From positions 1-5,563 of the forward strand of contig SBBV01000277.1 of the NCBI GenBank assembly GCA_005240015.1: a stretch of 5,563 nt of DNA. The letters are read 5' to 3'. Shown here piece after piece: positions 4,770 through 5,563 of the stretch. Positions within the stretch are counted from its first letter, which is position 1; each line of letters starts with the position of its first letter. Position numbers and translations under genes: made by a program. The notes under the pieces were generated by a model. That model ran no database searches. It saw only the letters and a program-made list of their open reading frames with translations, and was not told the origin of the DNA. The DNA is from Candidatus Odyssella thessalonicensis. GTDB lineage: Bacteria > Pseudomonadota > Alphaproteobacteria > Bin65.

Positions 4770-4806
4770 CTGACTATCGGCACCGGACATCCCATATGAG
4801 TATGGG
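4770..4806 (+). promoter_or_regulatory. Possible promoter with overlapping inverted repeat upstream of paralog 2
   Basis: CCCATA (4791-4796) and TATGGG (4801-4806) form a perfect 6-bp inverted repeat around TGAG. A weak -35-like CTGACT (4770-4775) lies 17 nt before CATATG (4793-4798), or 19 nt before TATGAG (4795-4800); neither -10 match is good. If the promoter is real, the repeat covers its -10 and could be a repressor operator. As RNA it could form a small hairpin. It sits 47 nt before the ATG at 4854. Confidence 0.3.
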
Positions 4807-4815
4807 CCGCGAGGC

Positions 4816-4827
4816 GCGGATCTCCGC
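4816..4827 (+). promoter_or_regulatory. 5'-leader hairpin upstream of the second membrane-anchored paralog
   Basis: GCGGA and TCCGC flank TC, a perfect 12-nt dyad that would fold as GCGG-ATCT-CCGC. It ends 26 nt before the ATG at 4854. The first paralog has a hairpin at 2876-2898, and both are followed by a similar stretch (CCGCT, then a pyrimidine/GCC-rich run, then GAAGG or GAAAGG), suggesting that the leader was duplicated with the gene. Confidence 0.3.
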
Positions 4828-4853
4828 TGCTTTCGACGCCCGAAGGAAACTCC

Positions 4854-5210
4854 ATGACATCCCCATCCCGGACCATGCCCGCCCTTCTCGGCGCGGCCGC
4901 CGGCGCCATCGCTCTTGCCGTCGTCGGTTTCAGTTGGGGCGGTTGGGTCAAAGGCTCGACCGCCGAGGCGCTGGCCAAGCAGCGCACCGAGAGCGCCGTC
5001 GTGGCGGCGCTGCTCCCGATCTGCGTCGCCAATTTCAAGTCCACGGCCGACGTCGCCGTTCACGTTGCCGCGCTCAAGAAGGCCGGCGGTGCCGGAGACC
5101 AGGCCGAATACGTGCAGAAAGGCGGCTGGGCCAACATGCCCGGCAGCACCACCGCCAATACGGATCTTGCGCGGGCCTGCGCCGAAGCCCTGACCAAGGC
5201 CGCGCAATAG
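4854..5210 (+). CDS. Membrane-anchored conserved-type hypothetical protein, paralog 2 (118 aa)
   Basis: This is a second copy of the family encoded at 2920-3273. By eye about 69 of 118 positions are identical, with one single-residue insertion near residue 80. Shared blocks are GFSWGGW (25-31), ESAVVAALLPICVANF (46-61), VAALKKA (71-77), KGGWANMPG (89-97) and DLARACAEAL (104-113); C57 and C109 match the cysteines of paralog 1. The hydrophobic helix spans about residues 9-28 and follows an N-terminus with one arginine (R6), again suggesting an N-in signal anchor and a periplasmic domain. The start is set by GAAGGA (4842-4847), 6 nt before ATG. The least conserved parts are the segment after the membrane helix (32-36) and the 78-87 loop, the likely places of functional difference. 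Function is unknown. It lies 101 nt after the CapA-like gene. Confidence 0.85.
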   Translation: MTSPSRTMPALLGAAAGAIALAVVGFSWGGWVKGSTAEALAKQRTESAVVAALLPICVANFKSTADVAVHVAALKKAGGAGDQAEYVQKGGWANMPGSTTANTDLARACAEALTKAAQ

Positions 5211-5296
5211 CGCCGGCGGCGGTCGCGCACGGAGCGCGCCTCCGGCGATCGAACATCGCTGGCGGCGCCGCGGCGACGACGGCAGGAGAAACTGGC

Positions 5297-5563
5297 ATGG
5301 ATGACGCGGCCGCGCCCGAACCGGGGGGCGCCGAGGCGTTCCCTCGGGAGTCGGCTGCGTTCGACTATGCGCAGTCCGCTGACGTCTTCACGCGCCGGCA
5401 CGGCGCGTCCATCGCCGCCGGCACGCCGGCCGCCGATGCCGAACGGGCGCGCTCGCGCTCGACCCATCGCAACGCGATCACCTATCGCCGCTTCGGATCG
5501 GGCGCCGCCGCGGTCCGCTTCGCGATCGAGCAGCTTTCGCCCGCGGCCTTCGCCGCCAGCGTC
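5297..5563 (+). CDS. Small hypothetical protein, partial (first 89 codons, C-terminus off the right edge)
   Basis: ATG 5297 opens a frame without stop to the window end. AGGAG (5284-5288) lies 8 nt upstream and supports the start. The first 20 residues are Ala/Pro/Glu-rich and probably disordered. Residues 22-33 (FDYAQSADVFTR) and 62-80 (TYRRFGSGAAAVRFAIEQL) resemble, from memory, short alphaproteobacterial hypothetical proteins with an FDY-x(4)-AELF start followed by Y-x-RF-x(3)-A-x-A-x-RFAIE; in those the two parts are close together, whereas here a 28-residue Arg/Ala-rich spacer (34-61) lies between. No signal peptide or membrane helix is visible. Role unknown. It follows paralog 2 by 86 nt. 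Confidence 0.65.
   Translation, partial: MDDAAAPEPGGAEAFPRESAAFDYAQSADVFTRRHGASIAAGTPAADAERARSRSTHRNAITYRRFGSGAAAVRFAIEQLSPAAFAASV

Noticed and set aside
5211..5296. GC-rich gap between paralog 2 and the last gene, with several possible short stems
   Set aside because: Many small pairings are expected from its composition and none is clearly better than the rest; only the ribosome site at 5284-5288 is supported.
1..5563. Mobile element, CRISPR array, tRNA or rRNA
   Set aside because: No transposase or integrase motif, no regularly spaced long repeats, and no cloverleaf or rRNA-like sequence seen on either strand.

Overview
The window is very GC-rich, and every convincing reading frame is full of GC-ending codons. 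It also holds several small proteins of a type I know mainly from Hyphomicrobiales (the Bradyrhizobium / Rhodopseudomonas side of the Alphaproteobacteria). My best guess is a chromosomal segment of a high-GC alphaproteobacterium in or near that order. The guess rests on composition and recalled family resemblance, not on a search. I see no tRNA, rRNA, CRISPR, transposase or phage gene.

Layout. (1) 1-530, minus strand: the N-terminal part of a class I SAM-dependent methyltransferase that runs off the left edge. (2) 531-654: a divergent regulatory region with a 9-bp direct repeat at 21-bp spacing and a 14-bp dyad. (3) 655-1758, plus strand: an AraC-family regulator with an N-terminal cupin. (4) 1759-2738: small plus-strand genes, namely a possible 25-codon leader ORF, a 69-aa charged helical protein, a 138-aa protein I do not recognise, and a 33-aa single-pass membrane peptide. 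(5) 2739-2919: a less GC-rich intergenic stretch with a strong hairpin and a tandem 7-mer. (6) 2920-5563: a membrane-anchored 117-aa protein, a 92-aa conserved-type hypothetical, a CapA-like metallophosphatase-fold protein behind a structured leader, a second copy of the membrane-anchored protein (118 aa), and the first 89 codons of another small protein that runs off the right edge.

How the genes may work together. The clearest unit is the divergent pair: the AraC/cupin regulator probably controls the methyltransferase, itself, or both, through the repeat between them. The right half is a run of same-strand genes, each with its own Shine-Dalgarno site but separated by 50-130 nt gaps holding hairpins. 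It is therefore not a tight operon, and I cannot assign it one pathway. Its most notable point is the pair of paralogous membrane-anchored proteins on either side of the CapA-like gene.

I found no convincing complete new system. The items best worth a second look are the AraC-type direct repeat, the duplicated envelope-protein family, and the competing hairpins ahead of the CapA-like gene.
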